Assembly (NCBI GenBank): GCA_016210055.1
Contig: JACQUZ010000127.1
Location: forward strand, 1-47,982
From: Deltaproteobacteria bacterium
GTDB lineage: Bacteria > Myxococcota_A > Polyangia > Haliangiales > SHYZ01
Direction of reading: 5' to 3'
Length of the DNA stretch: 47,982 nucleotides
Of the stretch, positions 32,273 to 40,426 are shown in pieces. Within the stretch, counting starts at the first letter, position 1; every line of letters begins with the position of its first letter. The position numbers were made by a program, and so were the translations under genes. The notes below the pieces were generated by a model. The model did no database searches, had not been told where the DNA came from, and was given only the letters and a program-made list of their open reading frames with translations.

Positions 32273-34224
32273 GCCCGCGCGCCCTCTCGGTCCTTTCCGG
32301 AGTCGTGGCGCTCCTCGCCGCGGCGGTGGTGCTCGACGAGCCGCCCAAGGCGAGAACGGCCGATTCGCACCGCGTGCTGCCCGGGCTCGCCCCCGGTGAG
32401 ATCGCCCGCCTCTCTCTTCGCGCGGCCGGCGCGCCCGAGGTCGTCCTCGAGCGGCGCGGCGCGGCGCTGACCATCGTCGCGCCGGCCGAGGTCCCAGCCG
32501 ACGCCACGGCGGTGAACGATCTCCTGTCCAGCCTCGAGCACCTCTCGTTTCGCAGGCGGCTTCGCGTGCCTCCCGATGGCGGCGGGCTTGCAACGCCACG
32601 ACACGCCATTTCGCTGCGGCTCCGATCGGGACGCTCTGTGGATCTCCTTGTCGGTCGCGACGAATCGGCCCTTGGGGGCACCTGGGTCGGCACGTCGTTC
32701 CACCCCGGCGAGGTCTTTCTGGTCGACGAATACATGGTGCGGGCGCTGGATCGCGGCCTGGGCGACCTGCGCCGTCGCGACTTGTTTCGGCAAGGCGAGG
32801 ACGCCTTGCGCTTGCTGATTGAGCTGGGCGGGAAGCGCTTGTCCTTGCGCGAGCCGGCATGTCTCCAGGCATTCGGTGGTTGTGTTCGCGCTGACGACGA
32901 GCGCGTGGCGTTGTTGGTACGCCAGCTCCTCGACCTGAGGATCTCGCGATTCCTGGACGAGAAAACGCCGTTCCAGGAGGAGGGGCGAATCGTCGTCGAG
33001 GACGAGACGATCCAGGTTGGCGGTCCGTGCCCTCACGCAAGAGGGGAGCGCATGGTCAAGGGCTCCCTCGGTGCTGCGTGCGCGCGGGAAGATGCGCTCG
33101 CCGTCCTGCGGGCGGGCGCATTGGACCCCCTTTTGCTCGTCGAGAGGCGGCTCACCCGCCTTCTTCCCGGCGAGGTTTCCCGCATCGAAATCGACCGTGG
33201 CGACGGATCACCCCTCGTCCGCAAGCGGGAAGGCGTGGCTTGGCCCGAGGCCGAGCGCACCTGGCTCGAGGAGCTCAGCCTCTTCCGCGCCGTGGCCGTG
33301 GCAAAGGCGGCACCTGTGAGTGGACATCCCTTGGCCAAGCTGACGCTCGTGCCCGAGCAGGGTGAAGAGGAACGACTGTCGCTCCTCGCCCAGGGACAGT
33401 GGCTCACGGTGCAGAGGACCGGAGAGCCCGTGGCGTTGCGTGTCCACCCATCGGCTGCCCGCTTTTTCGACGCAGCCGACGCGGATTTCCAGGATCCCGA
33501 GCTTCTCGCCTTGGACCCGAGCGCCGTGACGGCGATCGAGCTCGAGCGCGACGGGAACAAGGAGGTCCTTATCCGCACCGACACGGGCGTGTTCGCTCTG
33601 GTTGCCCCTGTCGCCATGCCAGCTGACGACCGGGCGGTACCTGCGCTTCTCGACGCCGCGGCGCACTTGCGCGGCGAGCGGATTGCCTCCATGCCAAGCC
33701 AGAAACCTCTTCTGCCACGGCGCGCGCAGCTGTCGCTCGTAACCCGCGAGGCACGCCATGTCGTCGAGCTGGGCTGGTCCGGGGTTCTGGGATCCGCTCT
33801 AGGCATGCGCGGCTGCTCCGCGAGGCTGAAGGGGAGCTCAAAGGTGGCATGGCTTTCTGCCGAGCGCTGCTCCGCGCTGACGTCGTTCCTCGCCAGCCGC
33901 ACGGTGCTTGGCTTCTCGAGCAAGGAAGCGCTCCGCATGAAGGTCGGCGAGAGAAACTACGAGCGACACGACGGGCGCTGGTACGCGGACGGCGCTCCAC
34001 TCGGAAGAGGAGAGTCGAGCCAGCTGGACGGGTGTATTGACTCCATGGCCACTGCCGAGGAGGTCGCTGGCTACGGCAAGTTGGCAGGGACTCCGGTGGT
34101 GGTGGCGAGTAATGACGAGCGCGTGGCCTTGCGGTGCACAGGTGGCACCTGTGCGTCCCCTGACCGCCCGACCCTTTTTCGAATTGCGAGCAAGGCATGC
34201 GACCCATGGATGAACGACCGCTAA
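32269..34224 (+). CDS. DUF4340-domain protein
   Basis: A 651-residue protein anchored by one N-terminal helix (ALSVLSGVVALLAAAVVLDE). The rest repeats the DUF4340 pattern several times: ARLSLRAAGAPEVVLERRG, VNDLLSSLEHLSFRRRL, RSVDLLVGRDES, YMVRALDRGLGDLRRRDLFR, then SRIEIDRGDG and TAIELERDGNKEVLIRTDTG. DUF4340 proteins are usually encoded beside GldG-type transporters, as here, and are thought to sit in the periplasm with the transporter. Its ATG overlaps the upstream stop, with GGAGG before it. It overlaps the following kinase gene by 28 bp. Confidence 0.82.
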   Translation: MSPRALSVLSGVVALLAAAVVLDEPPKARTADSHRVLPGLAPGEIARLSLRAAGAPEVVLERRGAALTIVAPAEVPADATAVNDLLSSLEHLSFRRRLRVPPDGGGLATPRHAISLRLRSGRSVDLLVGRDESALGGTWVGTSFHPGEVFLVDEYMVRALDRGLGDLRRRDLFRQGEDALRLLIELGGKRLSLREPACLQAFGGCVRADDERVALLVRQLLDLRISRFLDEKTPFQEEGRIVVEDETIQVGGPCPHARGERMVKGSLGAACAREDALAVLRAGALDPLLLVERRLTRLLPGEVSRIEIDRGDGSPLVRKREGVAWPEAERTWLEELSLFRAVAVAKAAPVSGHPLAKLTLVPEQGEEERLSLLAQGQWLTVQRTGEPVALRVHPSAARFFDAADADFQDPELLALDPSAVTAIELERDGNKEVLIRTDTGVFALVAPVAMPADDRAVPALLDAAAHLRGERIASMPSQKPLLPRRAQLSLVTREARHVVELGWSGVLGSALGMRGCSARLKGSSKVAWLSAERCSALTSFLASRTVLGFSSKEALRMKVGERNYERHDGRWYADGAPLGRGESSQLDGCIDSMATAEEVAGYGKLAGTPVVVASNDERVALRCTGGTCASPDRPTLFRIASKACDPWMNDR

Positions 34225-34889
34225 TCGAAACCGTCGCCGCCGGTATTGCGCATGAGGTACGTAATCCCCTCAATGCGCTCCAAATCAATGTCCGTATTCT
34301 GGAGCAGGAGCTGGCCGACTGGATTCCGGATCGGGAGGCGCACGTCTATTCGGTGCTGGCCAAGATCACGAGCGAGCTCCAGAGCTTGGACAACTTCGTG
34401 GCAGATTTCCTGCGCTTCGCGCGGCCCCCGCAGCTAAAGATCGAGCAAGTCCACGTTCGCTACCTGCTTTCCGATCTGGCCACGTTCATGGCGCCCGAAT
34501 GCGGGAAGAAAGGGGTCAAGCTCCTTCTTTCCCTCGAGAAGGGGCCAATCGTCATCTCGGCGGACAGCTTTCAGCTCAAGCACGCCGTCCTAAACCTTGT
34601 CCTCAACGCACTTCAGGCCACGCCAGAAGGGGGCACCATTACCATCGAGACGGAGCAGGAAGGCGCCAAGCTAGCCATTCTGGTCCGCGATACGGGGGAG
34701 GGTATCCTTTCCGACATGATCGACCGGGTGTTCGACCTGTTCTTCACCATGCGCGAGGGAGGGACAGGCCTTGGCCTGCCCATCACGCGGCGAATCGTCG
34801 AAGAGCACGGCGGATCGCTCTCGCTAGCAAGCCAGCCTGGCGAGGGAACCACCGCACGAATCCTCTTGCCCGCGCGTGGCGAGGCCTAG
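34197..34889 (+). CDS. Sensorless NtrB-type histidine kinase
   Basis: A 230-residue soluble kinase core without a PAS, GAF or membrane sensor. The dimerisation/phosphoacceptor helix has GIAHEVRNPLNALQINVRIL (phospho-His about residue 19, almost at the N-terminus). The ATPase domain is complete: N box LNLVLNALQATPEGG, G1 VRDTGEGIL, F box FDLFFTM, G2 GGTGLGLPITRRIVEEHGG. It starts 28 bp inside the DUF4340 gene, so translation is coupled to the transporter genes, and ends one base before the cognate regulator. With no sensor region, the signal must come from a partner protein. Confidence 0.92.
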   Translation: MRPMDERPLIETVAAGIAHEVRNPLNALQINVRILEQELADWIPDREAHVYSVLAKITSELQSLDNFVADFLRFARPPQLKIEQVHVRYLLSDLATFMAPECGKKGVKLLLSLEKGPIVISADSFQLKHAVLNLVLNALQATPEGGTITIETEQEGAKLAILVRDTGEGILSDMIDRVFDLFFTMREGGTGLGLPITRRIVEEHGGSLSLASQPGEGTTARILLPARGEA

Positions 34890-34890
34890 C

Positions 34891-36252
34891 ATGCGGTCCA
34901 TCCTGCTCGTGGAAGACCACGCGGAGAGCCGGGTCGGGTTGGCCTACATGCTCGAGAAGAACGGATACAGGGTCCACCCGTCCGCCAACGGCAGGACTGC
35001 CCTGGCCCTGGCGCGGAGGGAGAAGCTCCACGGGATGGTCCTCGATCTCAAGCTCCCCGACATGGAAGGGCTCTCGGTGCTCGATGGTGTCCTCGAGCAA
35101 GCGCCCGGTCTCCCGACCATCGTGGTGACCGGATACGCCACGGTGGATTCAGCGGTCCTGGCCATGAAGCGAGGGGCGGCTGATTTCATCAGCAAGCCCA
35201 TCCAGGTCGACACCCTGCTCGCGCGCCTCTCGAGGTGCATCGAGGTGGCGGGCGAGCGAGGCGTGGTGACGACGCCGCCGTCCGAGGCTTCGGCGCAGAT
35301 GGAGAGGCTCGGCATGATCGGCCACTCGCGCGCCATTCTCGATCTGTTCGAGACGGTCAAGCGCGTGGCGCCGCACCAGTCTACCGTGCTCGTCACTGGC
35401 GACAGCGGCACGGGCAAGGAGCTCATTGCTCGGGCGCTCCATGCCCTTGGGCCGCGCGCCGCTGGGCCCTTCGTGGCGATCAACTGCGCGACGCTCGCCG
35501 AGCAGATCTTGGAGAGCGAGCTCTTCGGTCACGAGAAGGGCGCGTTCACGAGCGCGGACCGCTACAAGGAAGGGGTCATGGAGATCGCCGATAAGGGAAC
35601 TCTATTTCTCGACGAGGTCAACGAGATGGGCCTGGGCGTTCAGGCGAAGCTCCTCCGTGCGCTCGAGCGCCGTGAGTTCCGCCGTGTGGGCGGGACCAAG
35701 AAGATCACGGTGGATTTCAACTTGGTCGCGGCAAGCAATGCCAACCTGGAGCGATTGGTGGCAGGCGGCCGATTCCGGGACGATCTTTATTATCGCCTCA
35801 AGGTCGTGACGATCTCGGTGCCACCTCTACGCGATCGCCGAGAGGCGATCCCTTTCTTGGCGGAGCGGTTCTTGGCCGACGTGGCAAAGCACGCTGGGAT
35901 GACCCCGAAGCGGCTTTCCGCGGAAGCGATGGCACAACTCCAGCGGTACGAGTGGCCCGGTAACATCCGTGAGCTTAGGAACTGCATGGAGAGCCTAACG
36001 CTCCTGGTCGCCAAGCCAGTCCTCGACGTGGAGGATCTTCCTCCGAGCGTGCGCGGCGCTGCCTCCATGGAAATCAGGTTGCACGTGGGCATGAGGATGG
36101 AGGACATCGAGCGCGAAGTGATCAGGCGCAACCTGGAGTGCTATCCCACGATCAAGGAAGCGGCACGAGTTCTTGGCGTCGGCCTGCGGACGCTCCACGA
36201 GAAGATCCAGAGGCATGGCCTGAGGCGGCCGCGGAGGAGGGGAGGGGATTAA
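34891..36252 (+). CDS. NtrC-family sigma-54 activator with GAFTSA motif
   Basis: A 453-residue enhancer-binding protein. Receiver domain about 1-125 (SILLVEDHAESRVG, phospho-Asp D52 in MVLDLKLPDMEGL, TGYAT, KPIQ). AAA+ domain about 143-375: Walker A VTGDSGTGKELIARAL, Walker B GTLFLDEVNEMG, Arg-finger region GGRFRDDLYYRL. The sigma-54 contact loop reads GAFTSA rather than GAFTGA (in ELFGHEKGAFTSADRYKEG). Fis-type HTH at the C-terminus (IKEAARVLGVGLRTLHEKIQ). It pairs with the overlapping kinase and should drive sigma-54 promoters, if the altered loop still contacts sigma-54. Confidence 0.92.
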   Translation: MRSILLVEDHAESRVGLAYMLEKNGYRVHPSANGRTALALARREKLHGMVLDLKLPDMEGLSVLDGVLEQAPGLPTIVVTGYATVDSAVLAMKRGAADFISKPIQVDTLLARLSRCIEVAGERGVVTTPPSEASAQMERLGMIGHSRAILDLFETVKRVAPHQSTVLVTGDSGTGKELIARALHALGPRAAGPFVAINCATLAEQILESELFGHEKGAFTSADRYKEGVMEIADKGTLFLDEVNEMGLGVQAKLLRALERREFRRVGGTKKITVDFNLVAASNANLERLVAGGRFRDDLYYRLKVVTISVPPLRDRREAIPFLAERFLADVAKHAGMTPKRLSAEAMAQLQRYEWPGNIRELRNCMESLTLLVAKPVLDVEDLPPSVRGAASMEIRLHVGMRMEDIEREVIRRNLECYPTIKEAARVLGVGLRTLHEKIQRHGLRRPRRRGGD

Positions 36253-36268
36253 TTAAAGATCCGCTCAT

Positions 36269-36529
36269 CTAACCAAGATCGATCTCACCACGCCACCCGC
36301 ACCGGCACCCGTGGCGCCGGCGGAGGTCAGCCAAAACCTCCTCTGCATCTCTGAAGCGCCCAGCCGCAAAGTCCTCTTCGGACTCAGCAAGGGCGGCATG
36401 CAGTCGTGCACGATCATCGTCATCAAGATCGTCGCCATCCACGAGGACCACCTCAACCTCGGTGCCGTCCGGCATGTTGGTAGGCTCATCGAGGACAAGC
36501 CGTCCATTTTGTACCCGCGCCTTCATCAT
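36269..36529 (-). CDS. Orphan antitoxin-like protein
   Basis: An 86-residue acidic protein. MMKARVQNGRLVLDEPTNMP followed by DGTEVEVVLVDG is a short beta-region typical of DUF104/AF2212-type antitoxins, and the C-terminal helix RARLHAALAESEEDFAAGRF then RDAEEVLADLRRRH is the common toxin-wrapping segment (LHAALAES..D..AG). In complete loci a RelE/ParE toxin gene follows with a small overlap. Here the gene ends 17 bp before the convergent NtrC-like gene and only a five-codon stub (VRVAW) remains in the expected toxin frame, so the toxin seems lost. ATG 36529 is my choice; the next Met is also possible. Confidence 0.7.
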   Translation of the reverse strand: MMKARVQNGRLVLDEPTNMPDGTEVEVVLVDGDDLDDDDRARLHAALAESEEDFAAGRFRDAEEVLADLRRRHGCRCGWRGEIDLG

Positions 36530-36648
36530 GAAAAGTCTACCGCTGGAGCAGCGTGGACGCCAGAGGCGGAACCCAACAGGGCTCAGTGTCGTCCATGCCA
36601 CCGTGATGGCGCAATGGCAGCGGAGCGGTGCCGAGCATCAATGCTTGT

Positions 36649-36689
36649 CTAGCCCGCATTATTCACCACTGGCGAATAATGTGGGCTAG
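36649..36689. repeat. 41-bp inverted repeat, IS-end or MITE-like
   Basis: CTAGCCCGCATTATTC and GAATAATGTGGGCTAG are 16-bp arms with one mismatch, separated by ACCACTGGC. It is AT-richer than its surroundings and lies in the 400-bp gap between the antitoxin and the pseudo-receiver gene. The arms look like abutted transposon ends. No transposase gene is near. From 36690 to 36930 I see no gene. Confidence 0.65.
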
Positions 36690-36936
36690 GTCGATTCCCT
36701 GGGCCCCAGCCTGCGATTCCCGCACTCCCAGGTCGTGGCCGTTGCCGCAGAAGTGCGGAAACCGCGCTCTCCCACCGAGGTCCAAGGTGGATGTTGCGAG
36801 ACTTGCACTTCCGGCGTGTTCATCTTTCTCACTGACTAAGTCCATCTTCCTATTCCTCGTCGGAGTTTCAAGGCGACGCCCGCTCTCACCGTCTTGGCAC
36901 GAACTTGGCAAGCCTCCGGCTCGCCATGAGGGGGGC

Positions 36937-37701
36937 ATGTCGCGAGAAGAACGCCATGGTCAAGACAAGGGTGCCATCCTTTTCATCGAGGGTGGTCGTG
37001 CATGGCCGACTGAGCTCCTGCGTCTCACCGCTCACCAGGGCTATGCCAACGTCCATGTCGACGACACGGAGCACGTGCGATCCTTGGTGCGCTCTGGAGG
37101 CGTGGTGGCCGTGGTTGTGGACGTGCGAAGCCTGGGCATGCTGGACGTGCTTGCTTTGAGGAAATGTCGAGAGGACTCGCCGAGCATGGCCCTGGTCGTT
37201 ACGGCCGCCACTGCCGCCCCATCGGATATCAAGCGCGCGCTGGACAGCGGCGCGACCGCGTTCGTCTCTTGGCCCGCCCCGGCCGAGGTGATTCTCGCGG
37301 CGCTCGGCAGCGCGAGCGGGGGCGACGCTCTACGAGAGGAACGCACGCGCACGCGGCCGTTCGAGCCCCCGGATCGGACCCCAGCCACGGTGTTCACTCG
37401 AGAAGAGAAACGGCGTCTCAGGGAACAAGTGTTTCGGAAGGCGAACCTCGACGGGGTGGACTTCTCTTCCGCCGACCTGCGCGGCAGCATCTTCGACGAG
37501 GTGTCGCTCCGCGGCAGCAATTTCATGGGGGCCGACCTGCGCAGGGCCCAGTTCTTAAAGTGCGATCTCCGAGGTGCCCGGCTTCTCGACGTCCTCCTCG
37601 ATGAAAGTGGGTTCCATGGCTCCTGCCTCGCCAACGCGACGGGGCTCACGGAGGCACAGATTGACTACGCTCGCCGCAGGGGCGGCGTATTCGTGGGTTA
37701 G
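36937..37701 (+). CDS. Pseudo-receiver domain fused to pentapeptide repeats
   Basis: A 254-residue cytoplasmic protein. ATG 36937 follows GAGGGGGG. Residues about 10-130 have a receiver-like fold (ILFIEGG, VVAVVVDVRSLGMLDVLALR, MALVVTA, GATAFVSWPAPAEVILAAL). The Asp of VVDVR sits where phospho-Asp is expected, but the acidic pair at the first strand is absent and the conserved Lys is not found, so it is probably not a standard phosphorelay receiver. Residues about 165-235 are pentapeptide repeats of the A(D/N)LxG type (KANLDGVDFSSADLRGSIFD, LRGSNFMGADLRRAQFLKCD). It precedes the HTH-EIIA gene by 30 bp and may be in the same transcript. Confidence 0.82.
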   Translation: MSREERHGQDKGAILFIEGGRAWPTELLRLTAHQGYANVHVDDTEHVRSLVRSGGVVAVVVDVRSLGMLDVLALRKCREDSPSMALVVTAATAAPSDIKRALDSGATAFVSWPAPAEVILAALGSASGGDALREERTRTRPFEPPDRTPATVFTREEKRRLREQVFRKANLDGVDFSSADLRGSIFDEVSLRGSNFMGADLRRAQFLKCDLRGARLLDVLLDESGFHGSCLANATGLTEAQIDYARRRGGVFVG

Positions 37702-37731
37702 GACGATGGCGCGTCACACCGGAACCTAGTC

Positions 37732-38445
37732 ATGCTCTTAACTACCCGAGAAGCCGCGGTGTTGCTCAAGACAAGCGAGAGACAGATTTACCGCTGGGTA
37801 GACGAATCCGAAATTCCCTTCCGGCGCGTGAGAGATCAGGTGCGCTTCGACCGCACGGATCTCCTCGAGTGGGCGACGAGTCGAAGGCTACCCGTATCGC
37901 TCGAGGCCTTTGACGAAGGGCTCGAGCCCGAAGATCGAGCGCCCAGCTTGGCGGACGCTCTGCGCTTGGGAGGGGTGCATCACGATGTACCTGCCACCGA
38001 CCGCGATTCGGCGCTGCGTGCGGTCGTTTCCCTCATGCCCATGCCACCGAGCGTGGATAGGGAGTTCCTCATCGAGGTCCTCCTGGCGCGCGAGAGCACG
38101 AGCTCAACGGCCATCGGCGATGGAATCGCCATCCCACACGTGCGGCAACCGGTGGTCGCCGCGGGTGCGAAAGCCGCGGTGAGCGTGTCGTACCTGCGCG
38201 AGCCGGTGCCCTTTGGTGCCCTCGACGGCAAGGCGGTCGCGACGGTGTTCTTCATCGTCAGTCCGACGGTACGGACCCACTTACAGGTGCTGGCCCACCT
38301 AGCGCGGGCGCTCCTCGACCCCGGTTTCCACGCGGCGCTGCAAAGGCGTGCCAAGACAGAGGAGCTCGCCATGGAGGCGGCACGGCTCAAGGTGATTTTC
38401 CCAAGAGCGCCAGGTCCATCCACAAGCGACGAGGGGGCCGACTGA
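37732..38445 (+). CDS. HTH domain fused to PTS EIIA(Ntr)-like domain
   Basis: A 237-residue fusion. Residues 1-50 are an excisionase/MerR-type winged helix (LLTTREAAVLLKTSERQIYR, then WVDESEIPFRRVRDQVRFDR). Residues about 70-220 are a PTS EIIA domain of the PtsN type: REFLIEVLLARESTSSTAIG, DGIAIPHVRQP with the phospho-accepting His, and VFFIVSPTVRTHLQVLAHLA. The fusion suggests a DNA- or partner-binding regulator controlled by the nitrogen PTS. One base separates it from the first membrane-complex gene, so it probably regulates, or is co-expressed with, that complex. Confidence 0.88.
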   Translation: MLLTTREAAVLLKTSERQIYRWVDESEIPFRRVRDQVRFDRTDLLEWATSRRLPVSLEAFDEGLEPEDRAPSLADALRLGGVHHDVPATDRDSALRAVVSLMPMPPSVDREFLIEVLLARESTSSTAIGDGIAIPHVRQPVVAAGAKAAVSVSYLREPVPFGALDGKAVATVFFIVSPTVRTHLQVLAHLARALLDPGFHAALQRRAKTEELAMEAARLKVIFPRAPGPSTSDEGAD

Positions 38446-38446
38446 C

Positions 38447-40426
38447 GTGAGCCCGCTTGACCTGGTCCTCGTTGCTGTCGGCGTTGTCGCAGGGAGCGGC
38501 CTCGCCTCAATCGCCCTCGTGCGCGCGCCACGACTCGCGACCTTCATCGCCGCCCTAGGAGCGGCGCTGGGCGGCATCGCAGGTCTCCTGTCGGCGATCG
38601 TCGTCTTGAGGAGCGGTTTCACTGGGGAGCTCGCCGGCGCATGGCAGGTCCCCGGTGGAGGACTCGTGATCGGCATCGATCCTCTGAGCGCCTTTTTCCT
38701 CGCGCCGCTTTTCGTCCTGGGTGCCCTGGCGGCTGTCTACGGCCGAAGCTACCTGCCACGCGCCATGGCCGCTGCTCTCTTGAACCTGCTCATCGCCACC
38801 ATGGTGCTTGTCGTCATCGCCCGCCATGCGCTGCTCTTTCTCGTGGCGTGGGAGGCCATGACGCTCACCGCCTATCTCCTCATCACCTCCGACCACGGCG
38901 ACGCTTTGGTCCGCCGCGCGGGCTGGGTTTACCTGATTGCCTCTCATGTGGGCGTGATCGCGCTCCTTGCCCTCTTTGTCACGCTCGGGGCCCGGGCAGG
39001 CGGTGCCCTCGACTTCGCCGCCCTTGCCAGCGCGTGGCAGGCGCCGAGCGGGGGCTCGCCCGGTATTCTCCTCTTGGCGCTTCTTGGATTCGGCGTAAAG
39101 GCCGGGTTGGTGGGGCTTCATGCCTGGCTGCCCGAGGCACACGCGGCAGCCCCTTCGCACGTCTCGGCGCTCATGTCCGGCGTGCTGATCAAGATGGGCA
39201 TCTACGGCTTGCTTCGCCTCACGTGTCTCGTACCGCCAGGGGCCTGGTTCGGCCTGGCGCTCGCTGTCCTCGGCCTTCTCGGGGCGCTCTTGGGAATCGT
39301 TCTGGCCCTCTACCAGCGGGACCTCAAGCGTGTCCTCGCCTACTCGAGCGTCGAGAACGTGGGAGTCATCTTGACCGGCCTGGGACTCGGCTTCTGGGCG
39401 CGGGCGCGCGGCAACTCGGGCCTTGCCGCGATCGCCCTCGGGGGCGCTCTCTTGCACCTCTGGAATCATGCGGCGATGAAGGGGCTCATGTTCCTTTGCG
39501 CAGGGAGTGTCCTTCACGGCGCTGGGACCAAGGACGTCGAGAAGCTCGGCGGCCTCCTGGGGCGCATGCCCTGGACGGGGCGGGCCATGATCGTCGGCGC
39601 AGTCGCCATCGCCGCGCTCCCGCCATTTTGCGGGTTCACAGGCGAGTGGCTCTTGTACCAAGCCATGGCCCAGATCGGGACGCGTGATGCGGCAACCGCC
39701 TCCCTCGGGGCGATGGCGGGCGCTGCGGCGCTGGCGCTCGTCGGCGGCTTCACCGCACTCTGCTTCGTCCGCCTGGTTGGCGTGGTTCTCCTCGGCGCCC
39801 CGCGAAGCGAGCAAGCGGCCCGCGCCCATGAGTCGCCGCTCGCCATGACGCTGCCCATGGCAGTCCTCGCCGCGGCCTGCGTCGCAAGCGCTCTTGCCGC
39901 GCCGACCCTCGTCTCGGCCCAGTCCAGCCTCCACGGACAGCTCGGTACGGCGACTGCGGAAGACGTGGCGGCCGCCGCGGATCTTCTCGCGCCGCTCGTG
40001 GTGATCAGCGCGGCGATCATGGGTGCCATTGCCCTGGTCGGCCTCCTTCTCGGCTGGCGAGTCCGGCGCGCAAGCCTGTCGGAGACATGGGGATGCGGCT
40101 ACGCGGCTCCCACCCCGCGCATGCAGTACACCGGGCGTGCCTTCTCCGAGCTCCTGGCCACCCGGGCCTTGCCGCGCTGGGTTCGCGCGACGCTGCGCGT
40201 GCATCCTCCTTGCGGGCTCTTTCCAGGCGCGGCCAAGCTTGCCACCGACACGACGGATCCACTTACACGCTCGGCATTCGAGCCCTTCCTCGTCCGCTGC
40301 GGAAACCGCTTTGCGCGGCTGCGCTTCCTGCAGCAGGGGAACATCCATGTCTACCTCCTTTATATTCTGGCCACGGCGATCGGTGGACTCGGCTGGGTGG
40401 CCGTGAAGACCTGGTGGATGCCGTGA
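38447..40426 (+). CDS. HyfB/NuoL-like antiporter subunit, copy 1
   Basis: A 659-residue proton-pumping membrane subunit starting at GTG. The conserved module is present: LVAWEAMTLTAYLLI (Glu of TM5), LLGFGVKAGLVGLHAWLPEA (Lys of TM7), HAAAPSHVSALMSGVLIKMG, RDLKRVLAYSSVENVGVILT (Lys of TM8), LWNHAAMKGLMFL and PPFCGFTGEWLLY. About 14 or more helices; the last 120 residues form the typical HyfB tail (WGCGYAAPTPRMQYTGRAFS). It would translocate protons or Na+ in complex with the HyfC/E/F/G/I subunits. The stop overlaps the start of copy 2 (GTGA). Confidence 0.92.
   Translation: MSPLDLVLVAVGVVAGSGLASIALVRAPRLATFIAALGAALGGIAGLLSAIVVLRSGFTGELAGAWQVPGGGLVIGIDPLSAFFLAPLFVLGALAAVYGRSYLPRAMAAALLNLLIATMVLVVIARHALLFLVAWEAMTLTAYLLITSDHGDALVRRAGWVYLIASHVGVIALLALFVTLGARAGGALDFAALASAWQAPSGGSPGILLLALLGFGVKAGLVGLHAWLPEAHAAAPSHVSALMSGVLIKMGIYGLLRLTCLVPPGAWFGLALAVLGLLGALLGIVLALYQRDLKRVLAYSSVENVGVILTGLGLGFWARARGNSGLAAIALGGALLHLWNHAAMKGLMFLCAGSVLHGAGTKDVEKLGGLLGRMPWTGRAMIVGAVAIAALPPFCGFTGEWLLYQAMAQIGTRDAATASLGAMAGAAALALVGGFTALCFVRLVGVVLLGAPRSEQAARAHESPLAMTLPMAVLAAACVASALAAPTLVSAQSSLHGQLGTATAEDVAAAADLLAPLVVISAAIMGAIALVGLLLGWRVRRASLSETWGCGYAAPTPRMQYTGRAFSELLATRALPRWVRATLRVHPPCGLFPGAAKLATDTTDPLTRSAFEPFLVRCGNRFARLRFLQQGNIHVYLLYILATAIGGLGWVAVKTWWMP

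Noticed and set aside
36905..36921. A sigma-54-like -24/-12 element (TGGCA-N8-GGCT) before the pseudo-receiver gene
   Set aside because: The GG and GC doublets have the right spacing, but the TTGC half is poor and the implied start would leave a 5' leader of about six bases.
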